From NCBI GenBank assembly GCA_022448765.1, contig JAKUTI010000112.1, positions 1-8,102 on the forward strand: a stretch of 8,102 nucleotides of DNA. The letters are read 5' to 3'. The translations under genes and the position numbers were made by a program. The DNA comes from Pseudomonadales bacterium (GTDB lineage: Bacteria; Pseudomonadota; Gammaproteobacteria; Pseudomonadales; Azotimanducaceae). Below the pieces are notes generated by a model. That model was not told the origin of the DNA and searched no databases. It saw only the letters and a list, made by a program, of their open reading frames with translations. Every line of letters begins with the position of its first letter. Within the stretch, counting starts at the first letter, position 1. Shown here piece by piece: positions 6,886-8,102 of the stretch.

Positions 6886-7002
6886 GTGATTCCGCGTATT
6901 GCCGAACTGACCTGACCCCGACAAAACGGCCGCTATCAGATCAAAGTCGGCGCCGGGATAAGTCCGTTTGAGCCCCCATCAAGTGTGGCAGCAGTAGAGG
7001 TG

Positions 7003-7011
7003 ATTATTTCA
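7003..7011 (-). promoter_or_regulatory. candidate extended -10 promoter for recA
   Basis: Minus strand TG-A-AATAAT: an extended -10 (TGn) with 5 of 6 matches to TATAAT. No good -35 at 16-18 bases, which extended -10 promoters tolerate. Predicted start near 6996 gives a leader of about 125 bases. A weaker pair, TTGATG/TATCCC with a 16-base spacer, lies nearer the gene and cannot be ruled out. Confidence 0.3.
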
Positions 7012-7035
7012 CATCCTACGAGGTCGGCATACAAA

Positions 7036-7073
7036 TTAAAGCACCAAATCACTGTGTTAAATCGCACAAATCA
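7036..7073. repeat. two imperfect direct repeats upstream of recA
   Basis: Plus strand: TTAAAGCACCAAATCA (7036-7051) and TTAAATCGCACAAATCA (7057-7073) share TTAAA, GCAC and AAATCA in order, differing only by small indels. They start 21 bases apart, about two helical turns. The second copy includes the pncC stop codon. They sit just upstream of the candidate recA -10, where a regulator or UP-like element could act. Confidence 0.5.
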
Positions 7074-7574
7074 GGCGCTTCGTTCGATCGCCCGCAACAG
7101 ACCTTTCAGCGCGTGGACGACCGTCTGTCGGCGAACCCCTTGGCGGTCACCGCTGAAGACCACTCGCTCACAGATAGAGTCTCCGTTGCGTGCCTTCCAA
7201 CAAAAATAGACCGTGCCAACTGGCTTATCCGGGTATCCACCACCGGGCCCAGAAATGCCGCTGATGGCGATACCGTAATCTGCATGACTCCGCTCAAGGC
7301 CACCATTAACCATGGCCAAAACGACGGCATTACTGACGGCACCGTGCTGGTCGATTAACACAGGATCGACCCCCAGCAGTTCAATTTTCGAGCGATTGGA
7401 ATAGGCGACAAACCCTCGTTCGTACCAGGCGGACGCCCCATCCACTCCGGTTAGACATTGGCCGACCCATCCACCAGTACAGGATTCGACCGTGACCACC
7501 GATGCGCCCACAGCTGCCAGTGCATTACCAACCGTCTCGGCTCCGCGTACGAGTTCATCGGTTGTGTAGGACAC
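7071..7574 (-). CDS. pncC: nicotinamide-nucleotide amidase PncC (CinA C-terminal domain protein)
   Basis: Deamidates nicotinamide mononucleotide (NMN) to nicotinate mononucleotide, recycling NMN left by the NAD-dependent DNA ligase reaction; cytosolic. The 167-residue product is the stand-alone CinA C-terminal domain. It shows VESCTGG at 29-35 with the conserved Ser31 expected as nucleophile, FVAYSNRSKIELLGV at 55-69, HGAVS at 77-81, GIAISGISGPGGG at 101-113 and KPVGTVYF at 117-124. It lacks the N-terminal molybdopterin-binding-like domain of full CinA, as is usual for gammaproteobacterial versions next to recA. The start is GTG at 7574-7572, with only a weak GAG upstream. It follows the M16 stop by 23 bases and precedes recA by 200 bases. 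Confidence 0.95.
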   Translation of the reverse strand: MSYTTDELVRGAETVGNALAAVGASVVTVESCTGGWVGQCLTGVDGASAWYERGFVAYSNRSKIELLGVDPVLIDQHGAVSNAVVLAMVNGGLERSHADYGIAISGISGPGGGYPDKPVGTVYFCWKARNGDSICERVVFSGDRQGVRRQTVVHALKGLLRAIERSA

Positions 7575-7597
7575 TGATCGGTTCTCGCTATGACAAT

Positions 7598-8035
7598 TTA
7601 CTGAAACTTGACTTCATACCACGACAAATCCTGGTGAAAAGAAACCGCATCTTTAATCTCACGCGCCACCGTGGTTGGCCGTGAGTGCCCGCTTCCATAT
7701 GCATTCACTCGAATTTCCCGGGCCCCATCGTCTCCGCGCATCACGCGTAACATTTTCGCCAAAGCCGCTGGGGTCACCGCCCGAATACCATCGACGAGGC
7801 GACTTCTTGTATCAAACCGATACGCTTGTCGATCAAGTTCCCTCCAGTAATAATCACTTCGCTCCGTCAGTTGTTGATCCGAACGCAGCAACTGAGACAG
7901 CAAGCCTTGCCGGTGTTGTTCAAACTCGCTCGGTGAAATCCCTTTGAAGCCTTCTACAAAACTCGTGAGAAATTGATCTATAGCCGCCTGGATGGCTGCG
8001 GGTTCGTGATGTCTTCCAGCCTCCGGTTCAATGCT
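7598..8035 (-). CDS. M16-family (insulinase/pitrilysin-like) metallopeptidase, C-terminal fragment with interrupted frame
   Basis: The 145 readable codons end at TAA 7600-7598. They resemble the last domain of PtrA-type M16 peptidases: IQAAIDQFLTSFVEGF, then SPSEFEQHRQGLLSQLL, and ERSDYYWRELDRQAYRFDTR, followed by LVDGIRAVTPAALAKML. This C-terminal half carries no zinc site; the HxxEH domain would lie before the window edge. The frame does not run to the edge: an in-frame TGA sits at 8038-8036, and similarity fades upstream of about 8000. Another minus-strand frame is open from there to the edge, so a single indel (real frameshift or sequence error) may explain it. An 8-base G run at 8083-8090 also raises doubt about sequence quality. 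It could also be a decayed remnant. The family call is fairly sure; the gene's intactness is not. Confidence 0.75.
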   Translation of the reverse strand, partial: SIEPEAGRHHEPAAIQAAIDQFLTSFVEGFKGISPSEFEQHRQGLLSQLLRSDQQLTERSDYYWRELDRQAYRFDTRSRLVDGIRAVTPAALAKMLRVMRGDDGAREIRVNAYGSGHSRPTTVAREIKDAVSFHQDLSWYEVKFQ

Positions 8036-8100
8036 TCAGGCGCCAGATCCACATTCCCAGTGCGGAAGGCCGGTGTGGGCGAGGGGGGGGAGTCAGTCTT
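7978..8100 (-). other. alternative open frame at the window edge, possible continuation of the M16 gene
   Basis: This frame is open from the edge to TAG 7980-7978. It reads PSPTPAFRTGNVDLAPEAL followed by NRRLEDITNP. It overlaps the readable M16 frame by about 58 bases. I do not recognise the 40 codons. They could be upstream M16 sequence shifted by one indel, or the end of a different gene. Confidence 0.3.
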
Positions 8101-8102
8101 CG

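Noticed and set aside
6871..6924. RecA N-terminal extension from a TTG at 6924
   Set aside because: The 18 extra residues are unlike RecA N-termini, and the ATG at 6870 has a GGAGA and gives standard residue numbering.
7052..7067. LexA-like half site CTGT-N8-GCAC before recA
   Set aside because: The second half should be ACAG; only one half matches, and the sequence is better explained by the direct repeat pair.
7071..7574. Truncated CinA lacking its N-terminal domain
   Set aside because: Stand-alone PncC of about 165 residues is the normal gammaproteobacterial form next to recA.

Overview
The window looks like a chromosomal piece of a gammaproteobacterium. It has mid-50s G+C by eye. It carries the block pncC(cinA C-terminal type)-recA-recX-alaS-lysC-tRNA-Ser, all on the minus strand, which is the classic layout around recA and alaS in that class. 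The RecA and AlaS key residues fall at or near E. coli numbering. The genus cannot be read from the sequence.

Plus strand, 1-961: the 3' part of a GGDEF diguanylate cyclase, whose start lies before the window, overlaps a type IV pilin gene by four bases (ATGA). Positions 962-1222 hold no gene. They contain a weak terminator-like hairpin for minus-strand transcripts and some imperfect inverted repeats. This is the convergent junction with the minus-strand block.

Minus strand, 8102 down to 1223: a broken C-terminal piece of an M16 (insulinase/pitrilysin family) peptidase sits at the window edge. It is followed by pncC (NMN deamidase), a 200-bp control region, recA, recX (12 bp later and in the same frame as recA), alaS (ATGA overlap with recX), a 78-bp gap with a promoter-like site, lysC, and tRNA-Ser(GCU). 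RecA and RecX form a recombinase/modulator pair, AlaS charges tRNA-Ala, and LysC commits aspartate to lysine/threonine/methionine/diaminopimelate synthesis. Tight spacing from recA to alaS suggests one transcript, with lysC able to start from its own promoter.

Most of the window is ordinary housekeeping sequence, and I see no clear novel system. The points most worth a second look are: the overlapped cyclase-pilin pair; a well-placed internal start in lysC that would make a separate regulatory beta subunit; the absence of csrA from its usual slot between lysC and tRNA-Ser; a pair of imperfect direct repeats about two helical turns apart upstream of recA, with no E. coli-type LexA operator visible; and the frame break in the M16 gene.
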